Shown: in pieces, positions 43,616-52,899 of the stretch | How positions within the stretch are numbered: position 1 is the stretch's first letter | Layout of the letters: each line of letters begins with the position of its first letter | From: Acanthosepion esculentum | Lineage: Eukaryota > Mollusca > Cephalopoda > Sepiida > Sepiidae | DNA: 64,000 nucleotides | Assembly (NCBI GenBank): GCA_964036315.1 | Contig: OZ038485.1 | Location: 99,756,932 to 99,820,931, forward strand | Reading direction: 5' to 3' | The notes under the pieces: model-generated | Told to the model about the DNA's origin: nothing | Databases searched by the model: none | Seen by the model: only the letters and a program-made list of their open reading frames with translations | Program-made: the position numbers and the translations under genes

Positions 43616-43729
43616 TGTTATAAGTAAAGGTTTGTCACTTATCTGATATCTTTAGCATTCCGACTCGAGAACTTCGTAGCCAGATATGTCTGTCCACTCA
43701 TCAATTTTAATAACCAAAAAGGACGATTC
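43331..43729. other. Spacer, (CATA)n and (TA)n
   Basis: (CATA)n then (TA)n at about 43559-43613; the rest is unrecognised. Confidence 0.5.
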
Positions 43730-44141
43730 TTAATAAAGTGCTCAATACAGAGTAGAGCATTATAATTTATTCCAAAATTATAACATAATCATGTTACACT
43801 CATTCTAACTAATTTATATTAAATTTTGCAATAAAATTTTATTGTAAAATTTAAAATTAATCAGTTAGAATGATTTCTATTTTAGTCTTACCTTAACATT
43901 AAGGCATTAATACATATAACCAACGTTCGGTGTCAAGTTTTTTGAATTCTCGTATACTTGTATTTTGATTGGTCATTGCAGCTTATGTAACAGCGTTTCC
44001 CCTACCGGGGGCTGTTTGGTCAATTTGAACCTTTTAAACCCTTTATTCTACATTCAACACCATTACTTGATAAGACACAAGAAGTGTTGGAAAAATGGCT
44101 TTTTTGTAGTCATTTTATAACATATTTATGTTATAATTTTC

Positions 44142-44150
<9 letters not shown>
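43730..44150. repeat. Foldback element D, copy 2
   Basis: GTGCTCAATACAGAGTAGAGC (43739) and arms ATAATTTATT...AAATTATAACATAAT and AACATATTTATGTTATAATT (44117-44136) match copy 1 at 17425-17610. The interior differs and has its own nested palindromes, including CAATAAAATTTTATTG (about 43831-43846). Confidence 0.75.

Positions 44151-44190
<40 letters not shown>
44150..44190. repeat. (TA)n microsatellite
   Basis: TA units between foldbacks D and C. Confidence 0.95.
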
Positions 44191-44194
<4 letters not shown>

Positions 44195-44319
44195 ACATTT
44201 TTATGTTTAACATTCTTTTTATAGATACAAATATTTAAGTAAATGCTCTGTTTATGATAAACAGTATTAAATGACATTTACCGGCCTGAACGTCCGAGAA
44301 ATCTTCATAGAAAATATTC

Positions 44320-44378
44320 GTCCTCCGACAGGATTCGAACCTGTATCCTATACGGAACCGTCATATAGCCTGACGTGC
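44320..44378 (-). repeat. Partial class-II tRNA-like body
   Basis: The minus strand keeps an intact T arm ACAGGTTCGAATCCTGT, the acceptor 3' strand CGGAGGA, the variable arm and the anticodon stem, but loses the D arm. Confidence 0.7.
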
Positions 44379-44580
44379 CTTTTTTAAAAATATTTGTATC
44401 TATAAAAAGAATGTCAAACATAAAAATGTCTTTAAAAAAATTGTCGGACTTTGTCCATTTCATAATGTGTGACGTCATTTGTTTACATTTCATACGCCAT
44501 GAGCAGAAATGAATGTACGTGAGAGATTCATGGAAAATTGAAGTTTAAAAGCATTAAATTCGACCTGGCCTACCGAACGA

Positions 44581-44667
44581 TCCTCTGTGGCCGAATCGGT
44601 TACGTAATGCACGTCAGGCTATATGACGGTTCCGTATAGGATACAGGTTCGAATTCTCTCGGAGGAC
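44581..44667 (+). tRNA. Class-II (Ser/Leu-type) tRNA-like sequence, probably SINE-derived
   Basis: A 7-bp acceptor stem pairs TCCTCTG (44581-44587) with CGGAGGA (44660-44666, one G-U). There is a D arm TGGCCGAATCGGTT, an anticodon stem CGTCA/TGACG with loop GGCTATA, a variable arm TCC/GGA, and a T arm whose 3' strand is decayed here but intact in the inverted copy. The loop would place CTA at the anticodon, but position 33 is G not U. A true decoding tRNA is unlikely; a pol III promoter relic inside a foldback is more likely. Confidence 0.5.
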
Positions 44668-44800
44668 GAATATTTCATTCAGGCCGGTTAATGTCATTTA
44701 ATACTATTTATTATAAACAGAGCATTTACTTAAATATTTGTATCTATAAAAAGAATGTTAAACATAAAAATGTCTTAAAATAATTGTCAGACTTCATAAT

Positions 44801-44926
44801 GTATATATATATAAAATTTTGAAATTAAAAGGATTTTAACGTTTTTAGTTTGTAAAAAAAGTAGCAACATGATTACGCTACAAGATAATTGGCAAATGTT
44901 TGTTTAAAAAATTTTTGACTAAAAAT
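44801..44926. other. Spacer
   Basis: Nothing recognised. Confidence 0.4.
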
Positions 44927-44970
44927 ATTGACCTGAAGATGAACAATGATGTTCGAAAGCGCTAGGTCAT
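44927..44970 (+). ncRNA. Hammerhead-like motif
   Basis: CTGAAGA (44933-44939), stem II GAAC/GTTC, GAAA (44955-44958), self-complementary stem III AGC/GCT, position 17 = A, and stem I TTGAC with GGTCA (one bulge). Confidence 0.55.
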
Positions 44971-45111
44971 CGTATGGACAATATATATTTCGAAACTATT
45001 TTCAAATAAAAAGTCTCATTAGAGAATATGAGAAAATTCAAAAGAAAATATGCAAGACTATGTTGTCTTTAACATTCAATACTACATGTTTAAAAGAAAA
45101 GTTGCTGTCAA

Positions 45112-45113
<2 letters not shown>

Positions 45114-45191
<78 letters not shown>
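45114..45191. repeat. (CA)n(TA)n microsatellite
   Basis: CA units then TA units. Confidence 0.96.
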
Positions 45192-45193
<2 letters not shown>

Positions 45194-45653
45194 GAACGCA
45201 TACAAATTTAAAATCCCTCGGCGTCTACAAAATACTAAAATAAATGCAATTTTTAGGTAATGTGCCTCACTGACGATCAAGGCTCTTCACGGCTTTTTAT
45301 CCTTTTTAGTTTTAAGTAATATTTGTCTCTTTACTATCCGCCAGTACTTCCAAGATTGTTATGTAAGTTACTTGATAGTCTTCTCTGTCTCTCTTATACT
45401 TATTATGTCATCTGAGTGTCTAATTCTCTAAGCCGATGTTCCCAATGACGTACCATAGAAATGCCTACTGCTATTGTTTGATTCTAAGTACAATTGACCT
45501 TTATGTTCGAATTTCCCATCAAACTTCTTTGCTACTCACACGTATCATCCATGGTGCTGTCAGCACCTTTTTGTATAACAATTTTATCTGTTTTTTCAAT
45601 TCGCCTCTTCGTCAGTGAAACAAATAGTCCAGCATTAACCGCCATATTGCAAG
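45192..45653. other. No gene recognised
   Basis: Mixed composition; short frames only. Confidence 0.4.
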
Positions 45654-46007
45654 ATGGATTTCACTACTCTTTTCTCTCCTTCTAATGAATTTTTTTCTAT
45701 CGATAATACTTTGTTTATTTTCACGAGTACACCTTTTGATATTCCAATACGACTTCAGGTATCTTTGTTGATTAATATTGTTGGTTACAGCATTATCCAG
45801 ATAGCTATTTTATTTTTTACTTTCTGGACTTTGATGTCTCCAATTCGTATCTCACATCTTGGCCTTTTTTCACTTGCTGCCTATCAAGCATACTCAAGTT
45901 CTTTTTTATCGTTTCACGCGAGGCAAGACGACGATGCTACTAAACGCAGTGAGTTACACAGAGTGAAAGTGAAGGAGGAAGAGATGACTGATAATGGGGA
46001 CGATTGA
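45654..46007 (+). CDS. Hypothetical 117-residue ORF with one hydrophobic segment
   Basis: Starts MDFTTLFSPSNEFFS, has a hydrophobic stretch around residues 33-60 (VSLLINIVGYSIIQIAILFF) that could span a membrane, and ends in a charged tail (KVKEEEMTDNGDD). The frame closes exactly where the LINE tail on the other strand begins, and its last third may be antisense LINE 3' UTR. Composition is not simple-repeat, but no family is recognised. Most likely chance or a remnant. Confidence 0.2.
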   Translation: MDFTTLFSPSNEFFSIDNTLFIFTSTPFDIPIRLQVSLLINIVGYSIIQIAILFFTFWTLMSPIRISHLGLFSLAAYQAYSSSFLSFHARQDDDATKRSELHRVKVKEEEMTDNGDD

Positions 46008-46009
46008 GG

Positions 46010-46735
46010 AAAGGTAAAAAAAGGAACGGGGTTCAAGAAGACTGAAGATAGCGATCGACGTTGCATTTAAATTGTTGAAGATTATAGTCATCTGGGAAGC
46101 AAAGAATCGGAAGCGAGTTGCACAGGCGGGAAGAGCGAGAATAGAAACGATAGAAGTGGCGGTTGCATCTCGCTAGTTCAACAGGAAAACTGTGAGACCT
46201 AATTGCCAATCTAGTAGCACACTTAAATTCATGTAGTCAAGGTACCAGGGAAAATCTCATAAGAGGAGGTGCTATGAAAAATACTTATATCAGGGCTTCT
46301 CAGCAGGGGTTAAATTCACCCCCAGTGGGTGAATTTGGGATTTTCAAGAGTGAATTGTGACCACAGTAAGTTTAGTGGGGGTGCAGCAGTTATAGAATTT
46401 GGCCTGTCACCTTTAAAATGAGAGGAATGGCATTCTGACAAATGGTGAAAGAAGTTCATGGAACAAGCAAGGTTGAGAACTCCTGACTTATAGAATAGAC
46501 AGCAGATATCCACGTCAGGTCGGTGAGAAAGTGACTGAAGTCGACATGCCTGGAAAGGATCGATTATCTTACTGACTCTTCTTTGGATTACGTCAAGACT
46601 CTAAGGTTTACAACAGGAGTGTCAGACCAGATATGGCAATACACAAACGAATGGTAGATTTCTAAATGTGCAAGATGGATTCTGATGAGAAAACATTTCT
46701 GGCACGACACAGTGAAACAACTTTCCTTAAAACTT
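46010..46735 (-). pseudogene. LINE C-terminal relic with nested hAT MITE
   Basis: Minus-strand pieces: SLCRARNVFSSESILH, KSTIRLC, then (after the insertion) SDELF-like, LTTxxFKC, CFPDDYNLQQFKCNVDRYLQ, matching 20000-20905. Interrupted at 46291-46485. Confidence 0.8.
46291..46485. mobile_element. hAT-type MITE with 8-bp target-site duplication
   Basis: Left end CAGGGCTTCTCAGCAGGGG and right end GGTTGAGAACTCCTG form imperfect TIRs of the CAGGGGTTCTCAACC type known from hAT elements. ACTTATAT (46283-46290) and ACTTATAG (46486-46493) form the 8-bp duplication. The 195-bp interior is non-coding. Confidence 0.88.
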
Positions 46736-48119
46736 AATTGTTTGTCCTTCCTATCATTCCGAAGTACGACAAATTCAGAATTCCTTAATGGGTCTCGGAT
46801 AAAGCGATGCATGTCTGGAGAAATATCGATTGCGTATTCACCTTCGTCAATACACAGGTTGGTAGCTGATTTGGTCTGCATTAGATCAGTTTTAGATCTT
46901 ATCAGAGATGAGTTCTACAGTAAAGAAAGTAAATTATTTCTCTCTTCTATTTCCGGAATGTGTTGACGAAAATGAAAAATGTTGCAATTCAACGAACAAG
47001 AATGAACGAAATCAGTTATGTCTTCTAACATGTCCTGTTTCTTTATTACGTGGCCGACTAGGGCCCGCCACAACTTCCTAGCTCTTGCTAACCTCTGTCT
47101 TTTCACTATCTACCCACTTCCTGTTCTTTCATTCATTTACAGAATCTTATTAGGGAGGTTACTAGTTGTTTCCTTCTGTTCCTCTTGCATCTTGAATATG
47201 TCCAGTGAGTGTAAAATTTTCCAAGCTCTCTTCGTGATGTGTCCGAGACTTTTAAAATGTCTCTTTCTGATTCTAAGCATCAGCGTCTATTTGGTTTTCA
47301 TTTTCCTTCAAAGTTTATAGCTACCCACATGTTCAGTCCATGGTATTCTCTGCATTTTTCTCTAGAACGACATTGCAGTTATCTCAAGTCTCTTCTTCAT
47401 CTGCGAGGGGATTGTTCAACATTCGCTGCCATAGAGGAGGATTGATATTACATAATATTTCATCATACTTTCCTTTGTTTCTAACGGAATTTTCCTGTTA
47501 CGTCACACTGAACAAAAATGATGTCTAGTGTAATGAAGCCAAAGCTAAGTTACATACGTGTACATAATTGCGTCTATATGTGAACATTAGAATCATAACA
47601 ATCTAATCTGGACAAAAGGTTTTATGAACATCTCTTGGAAGTTGATTTAGAAATGCGACTCTTTTCCTACCTAGAAGTCTGGTGGAATACATTCTTCCTA
47701 ATACCATTTTAGCCTTTTGTCTCATCCAAGCTTAGTCAATATTTAAAGAAATATATTTATCTATGAGGCTGTCTTTTCGACATGTGAATGACTAAATTAG
47801 GATATCGGAAGGTTTACATGATTTTTCTTTTTGCGTTTCCTTTTTTCGTTAAAAAAACAAACAAACAAACAAAACCAAAAAAACAGACGAGGATTTCCGA
47901 GAAGTCTTTTTCAGATATCGGAGGCCTCTCTATGTCTACTGACCACATTACGGTAAACACTGACTCAAACGTTCGTCATTCAGTAAGAAGGGAAAAAGAA
48001 AATAAAGCTCCAAATAGGATTAAAAATTCCCTGATAGATATTCTTAAGTCCCGCCTTCGTGAAAATCCGATTAGAATCTTTTTTGATGGCCTGCTTCATA
48101 TTTTACTGCTGCAACTGTA
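46736..48119. other. No gene recognised
   Basis: Several short frames on both strands (46588-47445) with normal composition but no known motifs or consistent splice signals. A Lys/Gln AAAC run lies at about 47850-47870. Confidence 0.35.
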
Positions 48120-48742
48120 ATTTTTTTCCTATTGTGTTTCCTCCGCCTTCTACTCTTCCTCTATGTTCTCCTCCTCCTTCTCCTCCTCCTTCTCCTCCTC
48201 CATATCCTGCTCCTCCTCCTCCTCCTCTTCTCAGTGCTACTACTTTTCTCGCTTTTGTTTTCTTTCCTTCTCTTATTCAGGATGTTTTCGACTTACTTTT
48301 TCAGCTTCTATTCGATCCATTTCTCTTCTCCTCCTACCACTGTTTCTTCTTCTTCTTCTTCTTCTTCTTCTTCTTCTTCTTCTTCTTCTTCTTCTTCTTC
48401 TTCTTCTTCTTCTTCTTCTTCTTCTTCTTCTTTTTCTATTACTACTACTACTACCACTACTACTACTACTACTAGTACTGATTCTAGTACTCAACCTATT
48501 TCTTCTTACTCTTCTTCTTTTTCTTCTTCTGCTATTACTATTAAAATTCCTACTATACTCAAACTATTTCTTCTTTCTCCTATTACTACTACTACAACTA
48601 ATACTCAACGTTTTACTTCTTCCTTTCTTTTTTCTTCTTCCTCTTCTACTACTACTACTCAAACTATTTCCTCTTTCTTCTTTTACTTCTTCTTCTTTTG
48701 CTATTAATACTACTACTGATACTCAAGCTATTTCTTCTTTTT

Positions 48743-48778
<36 letters not shown>

Positions 48779-48790
48779 TGTGTTGTTATT
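48120..48790. repeat. (TTC)n and (TAC)n pyrimidine-rich tract
   Basis: TTC trinucleotides dominate about 48342-48430, then ACT/CTA units to 48778. Poly-Ser/Leu/Phe frames are artefacts. Confidence 0.95.
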
Positions 48791-48841
48791 TATCCATTTT
48801 TGCTGTTGGAATTTTGTTTTAGTTCATATTTATTAACACTT

Positions 48842-49226
48842 ACAGCGTGCGACAGAAATACCTCCCACATATACCTCCCAGAACTAAGAGCACCTCGGCG
48901 TGGTGTAATGGTTAGCAAGCTTGTCTGGCTAACCATTCGATCCTCACTGGGTGCCCCATACTTTCGGCCTTGTGCTACATCTAAGCCGCGCTTAGAAAAT
49001 CAGCAAACCGCCCAGAAATACATCCTTCATATACCTCCTAGAAATACATCCTTCATATACCTCCTAGAAATACCTCCCACATATAATTCTCAAAAATACC
49101 TCCCACATAATAGGAAGACAGTGGCGATGCTGTCTTCGTCTAGCTACTGTCTTACCATTATGCGGGTGGTATTTCTGGGAGGTATTTCTGAGAGGCATAT
49201 GTAAGGGGTATTTCTGCCGCACTGTT
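48842..49226. mobile_element. Non-autonomous TIR element with repeated subterminal motifs
   Basis: ACAGCGTGCGACAGAAATACC at 48842 is mirrored by GGTATTTCTGCCGCACTGT at 49208-49226. Inside, (A)AATACMTCCYWCATATACCTCC units repeat at both ends. A family 1 SINE sits within it. No ORF. Confidence 0.75.
48889..49006 (+). repeat. tRNA-derived SINE family 1, nested copy
   Basis: CTCGGCGTGGTGTAATGGTT, a shortened anticodon region, ATTCGATCCTCACTGGG, CTTTCGGCCTTGTGCTACAT, CTAAGCCGCGCTTAG. The B-box region has lost about 30 bp relative to 33778. Confidence 0.88.
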
Positions 49227-49484
49227 TTTATACAATTGCTACCAATACTCTGTCTATTCTTTTTCTTCTTCTTCAGTTGCTGCTTTTGCTTTCCCTTCCT
49301 TTTCTCTTTTACTAATACTACTACTACCATTACTCAAACTATTTCTTCTTTTTCTCTCCTATGTATTTTCATTCACCATTTCTTACTTTTGCCTTTGAAG
49401 CATTTTTTCCTTTTTTTATTTCTTTCATTTCTCTTTTGCAACAATTCCTTCGTCCTTTTTCTTCTTCTTCTTCTTCTTCTTCTT

Positions 49485-49515
<31 letters not shown>

Positions 49516-49530
49516 TTATTATTATTATTA
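49227..49530. repeat. Pyrimidine-rich spacer ending in (TTC)n and (TTA)n
   Basis: (TTC)n at about 49460-49514, then (TTA)n into which the next MITE is inserted. Confidence 0.9.
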
Positions 49531-49702
49531 CAGTGTAACCCGGATATAAGAGAGTTGTCGGGACCTGAGAAGAAGTCTCTTATATCAGGGTTTATCTTAT
49601 ATCCGGGTTTGGTCTATTATATATACAGTAACACAGGTTCTAATTTGGGACCAGAGAAAATCTCTATTATATCCGGGTTTCTCTTATATCCGGGTTACAC
49701 AG
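49531..49702. mobile_element. Tc1/mariner- or pogo-type MITE, copy 2
   Basis: CAGTGTAACCCGGATATAAG at the left end, GGGTTACACAG at the right, TA on both sides. Interior matches 32693-32878. It lies inside a (TTA)n tract that continues on both sides. Confidence 0.88.
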
Positions 49703-49703
49703 T

Positions 49704-50192
49704 ATTATTATTATTCCTTTGATTTCTGGTGTGTACACATTTCTTTCCGGGTCCCGCCCAGAGACCTAAGATCAGAAATGGTATCATGATATTTTCCACT
49801 AATCAATTAAAAAAAAAGAAAAATAAACAATCAAACAACGCACATATTTTACATAGATAAAGACCTTCGTAAGGTGTGGGCTGTACTCGTGAGAATAATT
49901 TTTTGTATTTCTTTAAGACATGGGTTTCCAGGAATCCCTTCAATGAATCTACAGGAATCTTTTACAACCAATCTGAGGGCTCCAACTACAACCGCGATTG
50001 TCGATGTTCCCATGTGTCACAATTTTGAGATTTCGATTTCAAGGTCCTTGTATTTTGATAACTTTTTGAAGATTTTCAAAGATACATTGCAGTCTGCACG
50101 GACTGCCATATCAATAAGGAAGGCAGTTGTTTTTTGTTTGCGGTCTCTAATAACAATGTCTGGGCGGTTAGCGTTGATTGTTCTTTATCATT
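49704..50192 (-). pseudogene. Second LINE family, C-terminal relic with (AAT)n tail, copy 1
   Basis: The minus strand reads NRPDIVIRDRKQKTTAFLID, MAVRADCNVSLKIFKKLSKY, KDLEIEISKL, a stop, then TSTIAVVVGALRLVVK and IPGNPCLKEIQKIIL, TSTAHTLRRSLS. This matches the conserved C-terminal region of certain animal non-LTR proteins (recognised from memory). A 3' UTR with GGGCGGGACCCGGAAAGAA and an AAT-repeat tail follow. A near-intact frame with one stop. Confidence 0.75.
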
Positions 50193-50224
50193 ATTATTAT
50201 CATTATTATTATTATTATTATTGT
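50190..50224. repeat. (TTA)n tract
   Basis: ATT/TTA repeats; the AAT tail of the second copy on the minus strand. Confidence 0.9.
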
Positions 50225-50456
50225 TATTTTTTTCTTTGATATCTGGCGTTTACACATTTCTTTCCGGGTCCCGCCCAGGGACCTAAGGTTAGAAATGGCA
50301 TCATGACACTTTCCACTGCAAAAAAAAAAAATTACATAGATAAAGCCCTTCGTAAAGTGTGGGCTGTACTTGTCAGAATAATTTTTTGTATCTCTTTGAG
50401 GCATGGACTTCCAGGGGTCCCTTCAATTAGTCTACTGGAATCTTTTCCAACCAATC
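50225..50456 (-). pseudogene. Second LINE family, copy 2 (more 5'-truncated)
   Basis: CTTCGTAAAGTGTGGGCTG, TCAGAATAATTTTTTGTAT and CCGGGTCCCGCCCAGGGACC repeat those of copy 1. Begins at a (TTA)n tract at 50457. Confidence 0.8.
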
Positions 50457-50457
50457 C

Positions 50458-50491
<34 letters not shown>

Positions 50492-50510
50492 AGTAATAAT
50501 AATAATAATC
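50457..50510. repeat. (TAT)n-(ATA)n palindromic repeat
   Basis: TAT repeats turn into AATA repeats around TTAATAGTAA, forming a self-complementary tract. Confidence 0.9.
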
Positions 50511-51279
50511 GTCATATAATTATTCAGATTAGCAATCTGGTCATTTTCTCGCCTGTCATATATTGTCTGAAAATATTTTTCACCCTTCACTCGATTATTT
50601 ATTCGAACGATTATTTTGATCTTTGTTTTTTCGATCACGACTTTTCAGATGATCATCTCTTGGGCTTTTCTAATGTCGTTTTAAAATCCGATATGAAGTA
50701 AGATCTTTTCTCTCTTAATTATTTGCCTAAGTATTTCCGCCATTTTCCTCAAGAAACCTTTCGTTCTCCAGTCTTGTTTAGCATTGTCAGAATGATTACA
50801 AATGATTGCAATATATTGGTCTTAGAACTTCCGGCAAGGAAATTATTGTAATCATTCAATAAACGTCTGACCGCCATGTCCATCACTCACGCTTTGTTCG
50901 TAACAATAGGTTTTGATGTTATCTACTTTGGCAGGTACAAAATAGATTGAATTAAGAAAAACAATTAGGCGAATGAAGTGCCAAATATTTTAATCTTTTT
51001 AGTAGACATTTTTTTTTAAATGTTGATATTCCTTTCTCTGTCTATGAAAAAATTCAGGATTTGAAACAGTCACGTGAATTTCTGAAATTTTGATGAAAGT
51101 CAAATTCTCCAATTGTTTGGAGTAAGTCATAATAGACATTTTAATTATAGCATTACAACTTGCCAAAGCTAGAAAGAGGCCAGTAATTTCATTTTCTCCG
51201 TCACTTGCCTTGTTGTCTTTTCAAGTTTTTTTTTTTTTTTAGCCCTAACCTGGACTGCAAAATACCAGATCCAAGTCTC
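50511..51279. other. No gene recognised
   Basis: AT-rich, no supported frame. Confidence 0.4.
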
Positions 51280-51540
51280 GACAATTTCTGGTTCATCCAA
51301 GCGAATTAAACATCCTATCAGTGATGCCATATTGTTTGTCTATATTTCCAACATAAATACCCTTCCTCTTACTTGCTTCCATAATGACTATAATCTTCAA
51401 ATATTCAAATGTAATGTCAATCGACATATAATGCCTTGATCCCCCTCCTCCTCTTTAACCTTTCCTCAAATCTCTTTGCTCTTACTTACGCCCTCTGTAA
51501 CCCCTTGCATGCCAGTGGCTTGGGGTGAAATACTTAAAAG
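51280..51540 (+). pseudogene. LINE 3' end relic
   Basis: NTLPLTCFHNDYNLQIFKCN, VNRHIMP, stop, then CCCCTTGCATGCCAGTGGC and TTGGGGTGAAATACTTAAAA: the 3' end of the 20000-20905 family. Confidence 0.82.
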
Positions 51541-51544
51541 GGGT

Positions 51545-51645
51545 GTGTGTAATTATTTACATTGCTCAGAGTGTTGTCCTCATCTTTATTGTCATATTCC
51601 CAACGTTTCAGCCATTGTGCACTCCAACCTTCAGGTGGCATATGT
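51545..51645 (-). repeat. Family O, copy 2, hammerhead-like but mutated
   Basis: Minus strand: CACCTGAAGGTTGGAGTGCA, CAATGGCTGAAACGTTGGG. GAAACGTT is intact but the core reads CTGAAGG and stem II is weak. Pairs with 1-110. Confidence 0.55.
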
Positions 51646-51654
51646 CCCCCCCCA

Positions 51655-51755
51655 AGGACACATGGCCTAGTGGATAAAAGTGTTTGTTGAAGTAATCCTC
51701 TGACTTAACCCAAACAGTTGTAAGTTCAAAACCTGGTCACGGCAGTGGTAATTTT
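51655..51755 (+). repeat. tRNA-like SINE head
   Basis: CATGGCCTAGTGGATAAAAG (A box) and TGTAAGTTCAAAACCTGG (B box) with tRNA spacing of about 50 bp. Only one copy seen. Confidence 0.6.
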
Positions 51756-52040
51756 AAGAGTTTATTTCACCTTATTTTTGAGTTAACGTTTGATTATAAA
51801 TAAAATGAAATTCTCGTTTGTCTTGACCTTACTCAGGAATATAACGTCTAGTCGTCATATTTTAATTTAAAGATTTTTAAAAGATTAATTTTACAAAGAA
51901 ACCATCTACTGGTGAATTTCGCAGGGATTATATTGAATTTAATTCATAACAATGTTCTATCTCTTGGTGTTGATCGATACAATTTCAAAATTATTTTCAG
52001 TATGATGTTATATTATAGAAATGCCACTGCATTTTATGGG

Positions 52041-52110
52041 CAGGTGGCCGACTGGTTTGAACGGTCGCATTCTGGCCTAAGAACCGGGTTCGAATCTCAC
52101 CATGGTCGAT
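52041..52110 (+). repeat. tRNA-like SINE head (Ser/Leu type)
   Basis: GTGGCCGACTGGTTTGAACG (A box), TTCT/AGAA anticodon-like stem, CCGGGTTCGAATCTCACC (B box). The acceptor stem does not close, so not a tRNA gene. Confidence 0.6.
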
Positions 52111-52899
52111 TTGTCAGGAAGGAGACTTACTGATATTATCTGACTGGAAAGGGTCGATCCCAGCTTTGGAACAGCAACTTTGGAAACTACCTAAAAACTA
52201 TACCACGTGTTGACCTAAGCCTTATGAGTGAAATTGGATAGACTTAATCGTTGGGGACCGCAGATAGCTATGCTAGCACGAAGTCACAAGTCATCGTAGC
52301 CGAACATGCTTGAGCATGCTGGCCTTGATTTCTTGATCATTCTAGATATCACGCTCTTTCCCAGAAACTGTAACTAAGATCTGCCCAGAATAGGTGCAGT
52401 ATAAACCAGAGGTGGGCTCTGTTAGTGTTGAATAAACACAAATGCGCCTGAGCGAGCGTCTGCAATAGGGATTGGCTAGCCGCCTTAGTAGACGGGTATC
52501 CTCGAATACGAGTGGCCAGCTATTTTGGGGTGTGGAATGCAAAACCTGTTTTGTTTTTTTTTTGATTTTTTTGATTTTTTTTTTTACGTACATCCATTAA
52601 AAATGTCGTTTGGCGTAATAAAAATATGTCGGATTAAAAAATAAAATCCATTATTTCTTTAGAAATTGCTTGGTTTACGTTTCGGATACAACACTGAGCA
52701 GATACGTCCTCTCGAAAAAATCTGAATCCGTTTAATCGAAAAATGTTTGTTTCAAGCCAGTCTTTGCTGAACACGAAAACACGTTTGCTCACAAGCAAAC
52801 GTATAAATATTGTCTTTCTAAATGGACGTGGACCCATTGTTACATTAAAAGTTAAACCCGTACATACACTAACAGAAAGAGAAAAGGAGACATAGGCAA
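52111..52899. other. No gene recognised
   Basis: Frames at 52342-52593 and 52634-52837 (-) lack motifs. T-runs at about 52545-52585. Confidence 0.4.

Larger units (their letters stand above)
44188..44800. repeat. Foldback element C, copy 2, with two tRNA-like bodies
   Basis: Arms GATACAAATATTTAAGTAAA ... CATTTACCGGCCTGAA (44223-44290) and their inverted counterpart (44680-44775) enclose inverted tRNA-like segments at 44320-44378 (-) and 44581-44667 (+). Confidence 0.85.

Noticed and set aside
44581..44667. Functional suppressor tRNA (CUA anticodon)
   Set aside because: U33 is replaced by G, the T-stem is broken in this copy, and it lies inside a foldback repeat.
48059..48822. Poly-Ser/Leu/Phe and poly-Arg frames
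   Set aside because: (TTC)n repeat read in different frames.
52041..52110. Functional tRNA gene
   Set aside because: A and B boxes are present but the acceptor stem does not close; SINE head is more likely.
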